A DNA stretch of 64,000 nucleotides. Origin: Fluviicola sp. GTDB taxonomy: Bacteria; Bacteroidota; Bacteroidia; Flavobacteriales_D; Crocinitomicaceae. Both the position numbers and the translations under genes were made by a program. The notes beneath the pieces were generated by a model, which did no database searches, was not told the DNA's origin, and saw nothing but the letters and a program-made list of their open reading frames with translations. Below are positions 1-10,600 of the stretch, piece by piece; position 1 is the first letter of the stretch, and each line of letters begins with the position of its first letter. The DNA lies in the NCBI GenBank assembly GCA_029866325.1, contig JARWZO010000019.1, positions 496,001 through 560,000 on the forward strand. Direction: 5' to 3'.

Positions 1-3000
1 TGGTGCTATTCCACCACCCAACAATTTGCTGTACTGCTCTTTCGGATCTTTTCCAACCTCGTCGGTATAACAGCACGGATTCAAATAATCCGGTGGCAAA
101 GGATCACATTCCGTAGCTTGATCCGGTGAATACGTTCCTGTTCTGATCCAATTGGTCGGAAACAACGCTGCATCGTCTTGAACGAATCGCAACCAACGTT
201 TCGACGAATCGGAAAATTCATACGAAGATGAAATGGGTTCTGTATAACGTGCGGCCTCATTACCACCACCCCCACTAGCAAAATAATATTGTTTCTGGTA
301 AATCTGTACCGAAATTCCCCATTTTGGGATCAGTTGCTCGTTGTCCATCTCAATGGTGGTTTCAGAACTCACCATATCAATCAAGTTCCCACCCTTTTGG
401 TCGTAGCGGTAAATCACCCAACTTGCCGTGTCAATATTAGAATAATCAAGGAATTTGCACTGGAAATATCCTCCGGCCAAATTCAGCGGATCGATTACTT
501 TGATGTTGATCGGACCGCCGCCATAATCGTATTCAGGATCTTCCATGTAACCGGTAGAAACAATTTCATTTTCGGATGCCGCTGTTAGTCGCAAGGCATT
601 GTTTCCGTTTCCGAAACCGTCGAGTCGTGTAATGCGCGGTGTTTGACCATAAGTTGCCGATTGAATTGTTCCACCCCATTCCGGTGAAGGATTGTGAGGC
701 ACAGCTACTGCCGCCAACAAAGGTGTTCCATCAACATTGATGCGCGAACGCAGGTACGGTTTTTTCTGACCGTCGAGTTTTGTGGCATCATTCGGGTCGT
801 AAACCTTGTAGTTGTTGTAACCGTAGGCTACTGCGAGGTAATAATAGTTTTTATGATTCACAAGGGTTCGTGAGCCGCTGGCAAATAAGTCTTCGGTGAT
901 GCGGAAGGTATGTTTGATTCCTTCATCTGAACCGTCCACTTTTTCAACCGGAATAGAAAAGCCTAACTCCTCGTCGAATTCAAAATTAACCAAACGACCT
1001 ACTCCGTTTTTCACATCACATTGGGCTACTAAACGCGCTTTGGTTTCGTCTTCCAAATCGGTCACCGAAACTTCGTCGTTTAGCAATTGAAAGATCTGAT
1101 ATCCTTCAAAGCGGTAAAAACGGTCGGTATAACTCGGATCGATATTGATTTTATCCTCTTCAATGTAATCTTCGGGTGTTTGTTGGTAATTGTTTGACGT
1201 TCCTTTCGGATTGTCTAACATCAAAATCAATTCATTGTTCAATTCCTGAATAGTCAACACCGGTGCATGAGGAGGTTCCGTAATTCGAAAACAGTTGTCA
1301 AACAATGCCTGAGCTTTGGTATCAGCAGTTTTTAATGCTTCAACGGAAGCGAAAAGACTTCCTTCGTTGCTGCGGGCAAACACGATTCCTACAGTAATGT
1401 TGTTCACTGCTCCCGGACGCAATGTAAACGGTCCTGCGGATTGCACAAAACGTCGATCACCGGGTTGTGTACTAGCACCATTGTCTCCGGTCGGATCAAC
1501 TTCCGACCAGTCAAAATTAGCTCCCGGATCTGCACCTTGCGTTCCCCAAGCAAACGGATCGGAATCAGCCGGGAACATATAATTTGCAGGCGTAGCAAGT
1601 GCCCCTGGCGAGGAAGCAATTCCTGTACCTCCATACACCATTTCATCGCCAAAACGCCACAATCCTTGCATGTAATTGTAGTATTGCAACGCACTTTCAG
1701 GATCTGATTGCGCAACGGGGCCATTTCCTGTGTAGTAAACAAACCGGCGCATCCCGAAACGTTCGTTGTCCACAATGCTATCTCCGTAACCGATTCCCAA
1801 TCCCGGATAAACGATACCACCGGCAGCAATAGCCGTTTGGGTTCGCAATGACGAATCACCTGTGGTAATCAACGGATTGTCGATTCCGTCAGGATCTTGG
1901 TATGGTCCTTCAAAAAAGTCGATTCCGATAGCAGGCGGATTTTCTCCATAGCCAATTCTACCTGATTGTGTTTCATCGTTTAAGTCACCGTTGTAAACAT
2001 ATCCCAAACCACGACTCACATCACAGCCGGCATAATCATCTGCGTTTCCACCCAAATCCACATCGGCGTATTGAGAAAAGTAGGTGTTGTACAAGGTTTG
2101 TGTTCCGCGGTTAATCAACTCATAGTTGAAGAAGGTCATTTTGTTGATCTCATCATCGGTTGCAAATGAAAACGCCTGCGCCCTGATTTCCATTCCGATT
2201 CCCGGCCCTCCCGATTCGGTGTGAATGTTTCCTTTATCGTTGAAGATCCACCAATGTGTTTCGTCACCAAACAATGAAATTCTTCGGTCTATGCCACATT
2301 CAATGTCATCGTGTCCCAAAATGTCATCATACCATGGATAGTCACCATCATTAGGATCATAAATTAAATCTTGGTCACGATCAAAATACGGCGCCAGAAA
2401 AGGATCTTGATTCAAGGTCGTATTTCCATTCCCCGGCCAGGCATTGATTCGAGCCATGATCTCATTATTGGGCACTTCGATATCTTCACAATCTTCAAAA
2501 TCAGGATTGTTAATGTTTGGATTATTACACTCCCACCATCGAATAAAAGCAATCACTTCGGCCTTGCGAATGGTGAAAATATTGTCGTAAGTGGCACAAA
2601 CCTGCGGATCCACATTGGCATCGCCGTAATCACGTCGCGCACCATCTCCCTGAGGAAGCAATGGGTTATAATTACCACTGCCGGAATCAACCGTCAACGG
2701 ACCGGGCCAGAAATCATTTCCATCCGATCTGAATTTTACGGCAGCCAATTTTAACTGACCGTTTGTGTCCGTTCCTCCAATCCACAATGATGCTGCATAA
2801 ATAGCCGTTGCATCTCCTGTCTTGGGTACTTTATAGGTCGCAACGTTATTGGCACGATCTAAAAACAATAGCCCTCCGGTTTCCAATTGGCAACTGACAT
2901 CGTTAAAATCCATCGTAAGCCGATAGTTGGCCGGAGCGCAGTTAGCACCACGTGTTTGAGCAACCGGTTTGTTTGAAATTCCTGATTTGCTCTTTCCATG

Positions 3001-3078
3001 ATCATCGTTGTAACCGAGCACAGCGGTGACCGACAACAGGAATGCACCCGTTGTTACAAGTTGTAATATCTTTCTCAT
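1..3078 (-). CDS. Giant secreted T9SS-type protein, paralogue A (partial, C-terminus off left edge)
   Basis: The reverse strand reads open from an ATG at 3078 to the left edge, giving 1026 codons without a stop. The start is MRKILQL followed by a hydrophobic signal peptide of about 22 residues. From about residue 30 on it aligns almost continuously with the 1399-residue protein at 7680-11879, sharing for example the GANCAPANYRL segment near residue 46 and the stretch around GKDPKEQYSKLL at the left edge. About 370 C-terminal residues, where a sorting domain would lie, are expected outside the window. Known family: large Bacteroidota exported proteins with a T9SS C-terminal domain. Inferred role: outer-membrane-anchored or released surface protein; its substrate is unknown. 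It is divergent from the acyltransferase gene that starts at 3312. Confidence 0.85.
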   Translation of the reverse strand, partial: MRKILQLVTTGAFLLSVTAVLGYNDDHGKSKSGISNKPVAQTRGANCAPANYRLTMDFNDVSCQLETGGLLFLDRANNVATYKVPKTGDATAIYAASLWIGGTDTNGQLKLAAVKFRSDGNDFWPGPLTVDSGSGNYNPLLPQGDGARRDYGDANVDPQVCATYDNIFTIRKAEVIAFIRWWECNNPNINNPDFEDCEDIEVPNNEIMARINAWPGNGNTTLNQDPFLAPYFDRDQDLIYDPNDGDYPWYDDILGHDDIECGIDRRISLFGDETHWWIFNDKGNIHTESGGPGIGMEIRAQAFSFATDDEINKMTFFNYELINRGTQTLYNTYFSQYADVDLGGNADDYAGCDVSRGLGYVYNGDLNDETQSGRIGYGENPPAIGIDFFEGPYQDPDGIDNPLITTGDSSLRTQTAIAAGGIVYPGLGIGYGDSIVDNERFGMRRFVYYTGNGPVAQSDPESALQYYNYMQGLWRFGDEMVYGGTGIASSPGALATPANYMFPADSDPFAWGTQGADPGANFDWSEVDPTGDNGASTQPGDRRFVQSAGPFTLRPGAVNNITVGIVFARSNEGSLFASVEALKTADTKAQALFDNCFRITEPPHAPVLTIQELNNELILMLDNPKGTSNNYQQTPEDYIEEDKINIDPSYTDRFYRFEGYQIFQLLNDEVSVTDLEDETKARLVAQCDVKNGVGRLVNFEFDEELGFSIPVEKVDGSDEGIKHTFRITEDLFASGSRTLVNHKNYYYLAVAYGYNNYKVYDPNDATKLDGQKKPYLRSRINVDGTPLLAAVAVPHNPSPEWGGTIQSATYGQTPRITRLDGFGNGNNALRLTAASENEIVSTGYMEDPEYDYGGGPINIKVIDPLNLAGGYFQCKFLDYSNIDTASWVIYRYDQKGGNLIDMVSSETTIEMDNEQLIPKWGISVQIYQKQYYFASGGGGNEAARYTEPISSSYEFSDSSKRWLRFVQDDAALFPTNWIRTGTYSPDQATECDPLPPDYLNPCCYTDEVGKDPKEQYSKLLGGGIAP

Positions 3079-3285
3079 AATCGTTTTCTTAGACTGATAG
3101 GTGAGCTTCTCAATTGATCGATCAACATCGGGAATCTCTTATTTGTTTCAGGTTACTATGAAGAACGTACTACGGTGAAAAGAGGTTGGGAAGAAATTGA
3201 AAATCCGTTCGGACGTTGAGTGTTTACCGACAAACATTGATTGATTACTCTTTTTAAGGTTTTTAACTGCATCAACACAAAACGT

Positions 3286-3293
3286 TATCTTTG
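3286..3293 (+). promoter_or_regulatory. Bacteroidota -7 element for the 3312 gene
   Basis: TATCTTTG matches the TAnnTTTG consensus of the Bacteroidota primary sigma factor and lies 18 bases before the ATG at 3312. I see no convincing TTG at the -33 position, so this is a half-site call. Confidence 0.5.
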
Positions 3294-3311
3294 TGGCATA
3301 ACTGTTAATGC

Positions 3312-4433
3312 ATGTCTGAAGTAACGACCGTAGTTTCTCCAAAACGCCCTCGCTTAAAATTTATTGATATGGCGCGTTCTATCGCCATTTTGCTAATGCT
3401 TGAAGGGCATTTTGTGCACGATTCGCTTGATCCGGCATACATTGATCCCAATCATCCGGTTTATGCAACATGGTTGTTTATCCGCGGATTCACTTCTCCG
3501 ATCTTCCTTACTGTAACCGGGTTGATTTTCGTTTACCTGATGCTTATGGATCGGCATGTTGCTTACTCCAAAAACATTCGCGTTAGAAAAGGTGCCGTGC
3601 GGGCAGTAGAATTGCTGTTTTGGGGATATTTATTGCAACCGAATGCCTTTCACGTACTCCAATGTATCGGAATGGGAATTGGAATGATTCTATTGATTTT
3701 CGGACTCTATAAACTCATTAAGCGCATTCCGTTATGGATTTATTTTCTAGTGGCAGGTATGACACTTTTCTTTTTCGGGATGGAACTCAATGCCTTGGCT
3801 CCGGGAGAAGGCTGGCCCAAAAACGCTCCTGAATTTGTTCAAAACATGCTCCATGGCCCGAGCAATCGAGCTATTTTCCCTATTGTTCCCAATATGGGCT
3901 TTACCATGATTGGAGCGATGATTGGGTGCTGGCTCCACGATTTTGGCAAACATGTTCAACGCTGGCGATTTGCTTTCATTTTCATTGCAATCGGTGCGCT
4001 TTGTTTTTTTCTCACCGATCAGATACTTGGTACGGTAGATTGGCTGGTATCATCGGTTTTGGGAGACATCAAATTCAAAAACATTACCATGAACTGGATC
4101 ATGTACAAAGTAGGCATGGTATTTATGGTACTCGGATTATTAATGATTGTAGAAAAACTGATCGGTGAAGTAAAGCAAAACCTGTTTTTGAAAATCGGGC
4201 AGAATACGCTTTCTATCTACATCGTACACATGATTGTATTATATGGCGCTATTACCGGACTCGGTTTAAATCGGTTGTTTAGCCAGAGTTTGACACCTTA
4301 TGAGGCTGCTTTGGGGGCAATATTGTTTATCATTTTGTTCATTGTCTTTACTCGTTACATCGACCCGCTTCGAGCCATATATAACAAAATTTTAGCGACA
4401 GTTTTACCTTGGAAACGTCCGAAATCAGCATAG
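3312..4433 (+). CDS. DUF1624/HGSNAT-type membrane acyltransferase
   Basis: A 373-residue polytopic membrane protein. The N-terminus has the family pattern of a conserved RLKFIDMARSIAI start followed by a glycine-histidine pair (LEGHFVHD, about residues 31-38), as in the DUF1624/heparan-alpha-glucosaminide N-acetyltransferase-like family, where a membrane-face histidine is thought to carry an acyl group from acetyl-CoA across the membrane. Around eight to ten hydrophobic segments follow. The C-terminus is a basic tail. It ends 10 bases before the SGNH hydrolase gene at 4444, so the two are probably co-transcribed; together they suggest adding and removing acyl groups on an extracytoplasmic glycan. 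That link is inference. The acyl acceptor cannot be read from the sequence. Confidence 0.75.
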   Translation: MSEVTTVVSPKRPRLKFIDMARSIAILLMLEGHFVHDSLDPAYIDPNHPVYATWLFIRGFTSPIFLTVTGLIFVYLMLMDRHVAYSKNIRVRKGAVRAVELLFWGYLLQPNAFHVLQCIGMGIGMILLIFGLYKLIKRIPLWIYFLVAGMTLFFFGMELNALAPGEGWPKNAPEFVQNMLHGPSNRAIFPIVPNMGFTMIGAMIGCWLHDFGKHVQRWRFAFIFIAIGALCFFLTDQILGTVDWLVSSVLGDIKFKNITMNWIMYKVGMVFMVLGLLMIVEKLIGEVKQNLFLKIGQNTLSIYIVHMIVLYGAITGLGLNRLFSQSLTPYEAALGAILFIILFIVFTRYIDPLRAIYNKILATVLPWKRPKSA

Positions 4434-4443
4434 CAGATCACCA

Positions 4444-5508
4444 ATGAAACGCATTCTATCATTTTTAGCTTTTTTAATCTGTATCCAAACTGCTCACACG
4501 CAGCAGCTCAATGTTGTTTTTATCGGAAACAGCTACACGCATTACAACAACATGCCTAAGATTTTTGAGCACCTCGCAAAATCGAAAGGTAAAAATGTAT
4601 ACGCCGATTCCATTGCTGTGAGCGGGAGTACGTTGAAAGAGCACACAGAGCGCCAATCGACCTTTAAGAAAATCAAATCACGCAAGTGGGACGTTGTATT
4701 TATTCAAGGATTTAGCCGCGAATTAGCGCAAGATTCTGCTACCGTCGCTACGGAAACCATTCCTTATGCCCGAATACTGATCGACAGTATTCAACGATAC
4801 AATCCATGCGCCAGTATTTATTTTTACATGACATGGGGTTACGCAGATGGATATGAACTTGAAGAAAGAAATAATACGTACGAAAAAATGCAGGAGAATG
4901 TCAAGCGAGGCTATTTTCAGATGAGTCGTGTGTTTAAATTTCCGATAGCTCCCGTAGGCATGGTATGGCAGCAAGTCCGTGAATTGCATCCTGAAATAAA
5001 TTTATACGTCCCTGATAAAGAGCACCCGAATCCAAGTGGAAGTTTTATCGCTGCCTGTACCTTTTACGCAAGTGTTTTCAAGGAAAGTCCTAGTGGAGGA
5101 ACTGCTCCAGAACGGGTCAGTTTATCAGTTGTTTCACCCATTGAACGCGTTGCAGAAAAAGTTGTGCTGAATAACATGGCCATTTATAACTTGGATACGA
5201 TTCAACATCCGGCATTGGAGATTCCACCTGTACTCAACTTCAACATTGCAGAAGTGTGGACCAACATTACGATTACCAACAAAACCAAAAATTGCCCTGA
5301 TATTAAGTGGGATTTCGGTGACGGCGGCACATCGCGCAAAGCAAATCCGAAGCACTACTACAAAAAGTCGGGAACCTATACCGTTACGCTAAACGTTTAC
5401 AAAAACTGTCAGCACTACATTCTCAAAAAGCGAATTACTGTTTCAAAGGAGGATAAGTATGCCACCAGCAAGCCAAAGCCGAAGAAAAAGCCAACGGGAA
5501 AAAAATAA
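4444..5508 (+). CDS. Secreted SGNH hydrolase (DUF4886-like) with PKD domain
   Basis: A 354-residue protein with a signal peptide (about residues 1-19, ending AHTQ). The catalytic block I serine is in FIGNSYTH (Ser30), and the block V Asp/His pair is Asp191 and His194 in DKEHPNPSG, so the SGNH esterase core (about 20-215) appears intact. Residues about 260-335 form a PKD-type domain (DFGDGG motif, conserved YTVTL strand). The last 20 residues are lysine- and proline-rich. SGNH enzymes of this kind hydrolyse O-acyl esters on carbohydrates; the substrate here is unknown. It follows the acyltransferase gene by 10 bases. The basic tail is not a classical T9SS sorting domain; it may bind an anionic polymer (inference). 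Confidence 0.8.
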   Translation: MKRILSFLAFLICIQTAHTQQLNVVFIGNSYTHYNNMPKIFEHLAKSKGKNVYADSIAVSGSTLKEHTERQSTFKKIKSRKWDVVFIQGFSRELAQDSATVATETIPYARILIDSIQRYNPCASIYFYMTWGYADGYELEERNNTYEKMQENVKRGYFQMSRVFKFPIAPVGMVWQQVRELHPEINLYVPDKEHPNPSGSFIAACTFYASVFKESPSGGTAPERVSLSVVSPIERVAEKVVLNNMAIYNLDTIQHPALEIPPVLNFNIAEVWTNITITNKTKNCPDIKWDFGDGGTSRKANPKHYYKKSGTYTVTLNVYKNCQHYILKKRITVSKEDKYATSKPKPKKKPTGKK

Positions 5509-5596
5509 GTTTGTGAGTTGATGAGTTCATTATGCTTGAAATCATTAATCCCAAAAAACTCCACTGCACTTCAACAGATAAACTCATAAAAACAAA

Positions 5597-5622
5597 AAAG
5601 AATCTCGTTTCGGAGATTCTTC
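5597..5622 (-). terminator. Rho-independent terminator downstream of the HIT gene
   Basis: An 8-9 bp perfect stem (AGAATCTC / GAGATTCT) with a 6-base loop. On the minus strand it is followed by an interrupted T-tract (TTTTTTGTTTTT), so it terminates the leftward greA-HIT transcript. The plus-strand side has no T-tract. Confidence 0.8.
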
Positions 5623-5643
5623 ATAACAATTCTGTTGCTGGTT

Positions 5644-6033
5644 TTATGCTTGCCTGATAAGTTCAGCTATTTCGCCTAGTTCTTCGGGGCTCAATGAAAG
5701 CTTTTCCTGAGCGAAATTCATGTCACTAACCTGATTCATCGGAATGAGGTGAATGTGCGCATGAGGCACTTCTAAACCAATCACTGACACACCGATCTTC
5801 TTGCAGGGAAATACTGCTTTTATCTTATGGGCCACTATTTTGGAAAACACCATCATTTCTCCCAGTAAATCGTCCTCCATATCGAAAATGTAATCAATCT
5901 CCGTTTTCGGGATCACCAATACATGTCCCTTTCTCAGCGGAAGAATGTCCAGAAAAGCCAAAAAACGGTCGTTCTCTGCTACTTTATGACACGGGATCTC
6001 ACCGGCTACTATTCGCGAAAAGAGTGTTGCCAT
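5644..6033 (-). CDS. HIT family (histidine triad) nucleotide-binding protein
   Basis: A 129-residue protein with the histidine-triad motif HAHIHL (His91, His93, His95) and the N-terminal segment typical of HINT-type hydrolases (SRIVAGEIP). Such enzymes hydrolyse phosphoramidates or dinucleotide polyphosphates in the cytoplasm; the nucleophile would be His93. The length is normal for the branch. Its ATG overlaps the stop codon of greA by one base (TAATG), which implies translational coupling, and a strong terminator follows. The physiological substrate is not predictable. Confidence 0.93.
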   Translation of the reverse strand: MATLFSRIVAGEIPCHKVAENDRFLAFLDILPLRKGHVLVIPKTEIDYIFDMEDDLLGEMMVFSKIVAHKIKAVFPCKKIGVSVIGLEVPHAHIHLIPMNQVSDMNFAQEKLSLSPEELGEIAELIRQA

Positions 6034-6506
6034 TAACGTGTGATTTCTACTATTTCAAATTGCATTATTCCGTTAGGTGTTTGAATATCGGCGATTTCAC
6101 CAACTTTCTTACCTAACAAACCTCTACCAATAGGCGAATCAACTGAAATCTTTTTTGCTTTCAAATCAGCCTCACTTTCAGCAACCAAGGTATACTGCAT
6201 TTCCATTCCGTTGGAAACGTTCTTAATGGAAACAGTAGATAGAATAAAGGCTTTGGAATTATCAATCGTTGAGTTGTCAATAACACGTGCTTTCGAAAGC
6301 AATTCTTCCATTTTGGAAATTTTCATCTCCAACAGACCTTGTGCTTCTTTTGCTGCGTCGTATTCAGCGTTTTCAGATAAATCACCTTTGTCTCTAGCCT
6401 CTGCTATTTGTTCGGAAATCATTGGGCGCTGCACCGATTTCATATCGTACAACTCGTCCTTTAATTTCTTTAACCCTTCTTCTGTATAATAAGCGAATTC
6501 TGACAT
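6033..6506 (-). CDS. greA: Transcription elongation factor GreA
   Basis: A 157-residue protein starting at MSEFAYYTEEG. An upstream in-frame ATG at 6572 would add 22 residues that fit no GreA; 157 is close to the usual family length of about 158. The N-terminal coiled coil contains the acidic tip (DLSENAEYDAAKEAQ), which enters the RNA polymerase secondary channel to stimulate transcript cleavage. The C-terminal FKBP-like domain contains SPIGRGLLGKKVGE. It is coupled to the HIT gene by a one-base overlap. An imperfect inverted repeat lies 32-60 bases upstream. Confidence 0.96.
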   Translation of the reverse strand: MSEFAYYTEEGLKKLKDELYDMKSVQRPMISEQIAEARDKGDLSENAEYDAAKEAQGLLEMKISKMEELLSKARVIDNSTIDNSKAFILSTVSIKNVSNGMEMQYTLVAESEADLKAKKISVDSPIGRGLLGKKVGEIADIQTPNGIMQFEIVEITR

Positions 6507-6537
6507 ATCAATTAACTTTTGTTCGGCTATATATAAC

Positions 6538-6566
6538 AACAAGAGAGCCCATTGGACTCTCCTGTT
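6538..6566 (-). repeat. Imperfect inverted repeat between the PorV/Q-like gene and greA
   Basis: The pairs AACA/TGTT, GAGAG/CTCTC and CC/GG are separated by single mismatches around an ATT loop. There is no clear T-tract on either strand. It could be a weak terminator of the surface operon or a structured greA leader. Confidence 0.35.
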
Positions 6567-6590
6567 AAGCAAATATAACGTTTTCTGGTA

Positions 6591-7655
6591 TTATTTCAAA
6601 CTGATTGTTACACCAAATGTATGAACAACTCCAAATTTACCTGCTAAGCGCATTGCATATTGAAGCCCCAAAGCAGATTTGTTTTTACCTACCAGCGCAT
6701 CGGCCGAAAAACCTGCTGTTAAGCCCGACATTGCGTTTGCCTGATTGTCTACATCAAACATTTTACGCTCGATAACATAACCTGCACGCACGTTAAACGC
6801 CGCCTTTTCTGTAGTCATTCCATAATCCAAACCGATACGGTATTGATCGTACTGAAATGAATTGGCCGAGAAACCTAAAGCTGCTATCAACTTGTTGTTT
6901 TCGTTAAAGATGAAATCGTAAGATCCACCAATGTTCAACAATGAAGGCAATTCATAAGTTGCTGAGCGTTGTTCTAGCGTAGCAATATTACCGTCATTCA
7001 AATAATTGATTTCAGTAGACAAACCATCACCTTTGTAACGCATAACCGGACCAACATTTTTCAATGCAATTCCGAATTTAATTTGGTCTTGCTCACCGGT
7101 CACATAACGGATACCTGCATCAAATGCAATTCCGTTTGCTTTCAGGTTAGAAATGTTCTCACTGATTACTTTGAAGTTAACACCACCATAGATACTGGAA
7201 GAGAAACTACGCGCGTATCCTAGATTGAAAACGTTCATACGAGGACTAAACACACCAATTCCACCTTCAGGAAGATCAACTGTTGTTACGTCGATATCAC
7301 CGAAATTGAATGATTGAATAGAAACAGCAATTACGCTTGATTCGGAAACCCGTTGTGCAATACCTGCACTGCTCAAACCAATACCTGCATTTCCCAACCA
7401 ATTGGTATAGTCAAATTTGATTTGTGTTTTGTCCGTAAATGCCAATCCGGCAACGTTAGTAAATGTTGCTTCCAATCCGTTCACGTGAGAGAAACCGGCA
7501 TCACCGATAGCACCACTTCGCGCCCATGGATTGATAAGCAATTGAGAAGCGCCAGCAGAACCGACACGATCTTCATTTCCGGCGAAGAGTCCGGAGCAGC
7601 TCAATACTGCTCCGGCAACTACCGTATATTTTAAGATTTTATTCATTCTTTTCAT
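6591..7655 (-). CDS. PorV/PorQ-family outer-membrane beta-barrel protein
   Basis: A 354-residue protein with a signal peptide (about residues 1-25). The mature N-terminus has the PorV/PorQ signature of a GSAGASQLLINPWAR-type segment followed by an IGDAG motif, and an alternating beta-strand pattern runs to the end, which closes with TFGVTISLK. In T9SS, PorV shuttles cargo from the translocon to the attachment complex, and PorQ is part of that complex; which branch this protein belongs to cannot be settled by eye. It lies 24 bases after the giant T9SS cargo gene and in the same direction as the TonB receptor gene, suggesting a partner for that specific cargo (inference). An alternative start is the Met at residue 4. 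Confidence 0.85.
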   Translation of the reverse strand: MKRMNKILKYTVVAGAVLSCSGLFAGNEDRVGSAGASQLLINPWARSGAIGDAGFSHVNGLEATFTNVAGLAFTDKTQIKFDYTNWLGNAGIGLSSAGIAQRVSESSVIAVSIQSFNFGDIDVTTVDLPEGGIGVFSPRMNVFNLGYARSFSSSIYGGVNFKVISENISNLKANGIAFDAGIRYVTGEQDQIKFGIALKNVGPVMRYKGDGLSTEINYLNDGNIATLEQRSATYELPSLLNIGGSYDFIFNENNKLIAALGFSANSFQYDQYRIGLDYGMTTEKAAFNVRAGYVIERKMFDVDNQANAMSGLTAGFSADALVGKNKSALGLQYAMRLAGKFGVVHTFGVTISLK

Positions 7656-7679
7656 AGTCTTTGCTTAATGAAGTAAAGA

Positions 7680-10600
7680 TTAAATATTCTCCAAATCGAT
7701 CTGTCTCATTCCACCGAAGAACTTCACAATTTTCTCTCCGACACCCGGCACATCTACATGGATAATGTAAACACCGCTCGAAATCGGAATGCCTTTTGCG
7801 TTCTTCAAATCCCAATCAATGGAAGTCACTTGATTGTCCTTCTTGTAGCTACGAATCAACTTACCGCTCACGTTGTAAATGGTAACCGTACATTGGTCTG
7901 GAAGGTTTGTGATTTTCACACGGTTATCCAAACGGGTACGCTCGTATTGAGAGAATGCATAATAAGGATTCGGTACTACATTGATGATGTCTAACACGCT
8001 AGCCAATTGTTCCTGACTTGCAGTAGTTGTTTTGATGTCATCCATGCTCCAACCGTACATTGGTCTACCGCCGTTATCGCCAGTAGCTATCCAGTTTTTG
8101 TATTCTTTATTTACGCGAGCTTTGATTGTAACATCCGTTTCCATTAATTCGCGTCCTTCAGACAGAACAGGATTGATAACCCATGTAAGGCTTTCGAACA
8201 AATCACCGTAAGCGCTTGTAGTTGCAGTAGCATACTGATCGTAAACCCAGTCATTTGTTCCATCGTAGTAAAGTGATGGTGTTGAGAAACTTCCGTAACC
8301 AACTTTGTAACCGTAGATATAGATCGGATGCTGACCACCCATTACAGGAGTACCGTTGTTGTCTACTATATTAGATGTAGGGTTCCAGATCATATCTGCA
8401 CCATTTTCACCACCAAGGAATGAGTTTTCACCAAACGCCATGTGCAAACGAGCACCTGTTTCAAGGTCAATTGCATAACCTGGGAACCAGCCCATACCTT
8501 GAGTTTGAGTTACCTCACTTGCATTGTAACCTGCATCACCTAATTTTCTACCGTTTTTATCAACGGAAGGAGATTTGCGTAATTCGCCCGGTTTACCACC
8601 ACCAACATTCAAGTTTTGATCACGTCCTAGCTCAACGATACAGCAACGAGTCCATTTAGACTTATCACTTGTGATAACTACATCAACACTTGGAAGGAAA
8701 GAAATACTCGCTCTTGCTCTTGAACCAGAGAAAGAAACGAAACTTGCAGGATAAGCCAACGGCATGAAGTCACATTGGTAACCGGTCACACGATGCGGTG
8801 CCATACCACCTCCAAGCAATTTACTATATTGCTCCTTCGGGTCTTTTCCAACCTCATCTGTATAACAGCAAGGATTCAAATAATCATCCGGAAGCGGATC
8901 ACATTCTGTAGTTTGATCAGGAGAATAAGTTCCTGTACGAATCCAGTTTGTAGGGAATGTTTGTGCATCATCCGGCACAAAAGATAACCAACGTTTAGAT
9001 GAATCTGCGAATTCATAAGAAGATGAGATTGGATCAGCAAACTTAGCCGCTTCATTACCAGAACCAGAAGGAACATAGTGCTGATTTTGGAAAATCTGAA
9101 CCGAAACTCCCCATTTTGGAATGATCTGCTCGTTGTCTTGTGCAATAGTCGTCTCAGAAGTTGCCGAGTCAATAATACTACCACCTTTTTGATCATAACG
9201 GTAAATTACCCAGTCAGATGAATCGATATCCGTATTTCCTGATTCCGGCTCTCTGAATAAACACTGGAAGTATCCACCTACTAGGTTCAATGGATCTACA
9301 ACTTTAACATTGATTGGTCCACCTCCGTAATCGTATTCCGGATCTTCCATATAACCGGTAGAAAGGATTTCGTTAGTCGATGCAGTTGTCAATTCCAACG
9401 CATTGTTTCCGTTACCGAATCCATCTAAACGTGTAATGCGCGGTGTTTGACCATACGTTGCATTTTGAACTGTACCACCCAACTCAGGAGCTGGATTATG
9501 AGGTACAGCAGGCAAGGCTAACAATGGTGTTCCGTCTGCATTGATACGAGAACGTAAGTAAGGCAATTTCTGACCATCCAATTTCGTTTGGTCATTCGGG
9601 TCATAATCCTTGAAGTTGTTGTAACCGTAAGCTACTGCAATGTAGTAGTAGGTTTTATGATTCACCAAGGTTCTTGATCCGGTCGCGAATAAATCTTCCG
9701 TAAGACGGAACGTATGACGAATACCATTGTCTTCACCGTCTACTTTTTCAACAGGAATAGAGAATCCAAGTTCTTCATCAAACTCAAAGTTTACCAAACG
9801 ATCTACTCCATTTTTAACATCACATTGTGCTACCAAACGCGCTTTTGTTGCGTCACTGATATCAGCAACAGTTGCTTCATCATTGATCATTTGGAAGATT
9901 TGATACCCTTCGAAACGGTAGAAACGGTCTGTGAAACTAGGGTCGATGTTGATCTTATCTTCCTCAATATACTGCTCGCCTTTATTATTTGATTGTGATG
10001 GATTGTCCAACATTAGGATCAACTCATTGTTCAACTCTTGAATAGTTAAAACCGGAGCGTGAGGTGGTTCCAAAATACGGAAACAGTTATCAAACAAAGC
10101 CTGAGCCTTTGTATCGGCGCGCTTCAATGCTTCTACCGAAGCAAAGATACTTCCTTCGTTACTACGTGCAAACACGATACCAACAGTAATGTTGTTTACC
10201 GCACCCGGACGCAATGTAAAAGGACCGGCAGACTGAACGAAACGACGGTCACCTGCAGGGTTACTAGCCCCACCATTTCCTTGAGGGTCAAATTCTGACC
10301 AATCAAATCCAGGGTCGATACCTCCTGTTCCCCAAAACAATGAATCGGAATCACCAGGGAACATATAGTTTGCTTGAATGGTCGTTACACCGGAAGACGG
10401 AGTAAATCCAGTACCTCCATAGTATGATTCGTCACCAAAACGCCAAAGACCTTGCATATAGTTATAAAACTGTGCGGCACTGCTAGGATCCGACTGAGAT
10501 TGAGCAGCATTACTTGTATAGTATTTGAACAAACGCATACCGAAACGCTCATTATCAGCAATTCCATCACCATAACCGATACCCAAACCTTTGTAAACAA

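Noticed and set aside
1404-1859. A 151-residue open frame on the minus strand inside the partial secreted protein
   Set aside because: It lies in another frame of a confident gene and has no recognisable motif.
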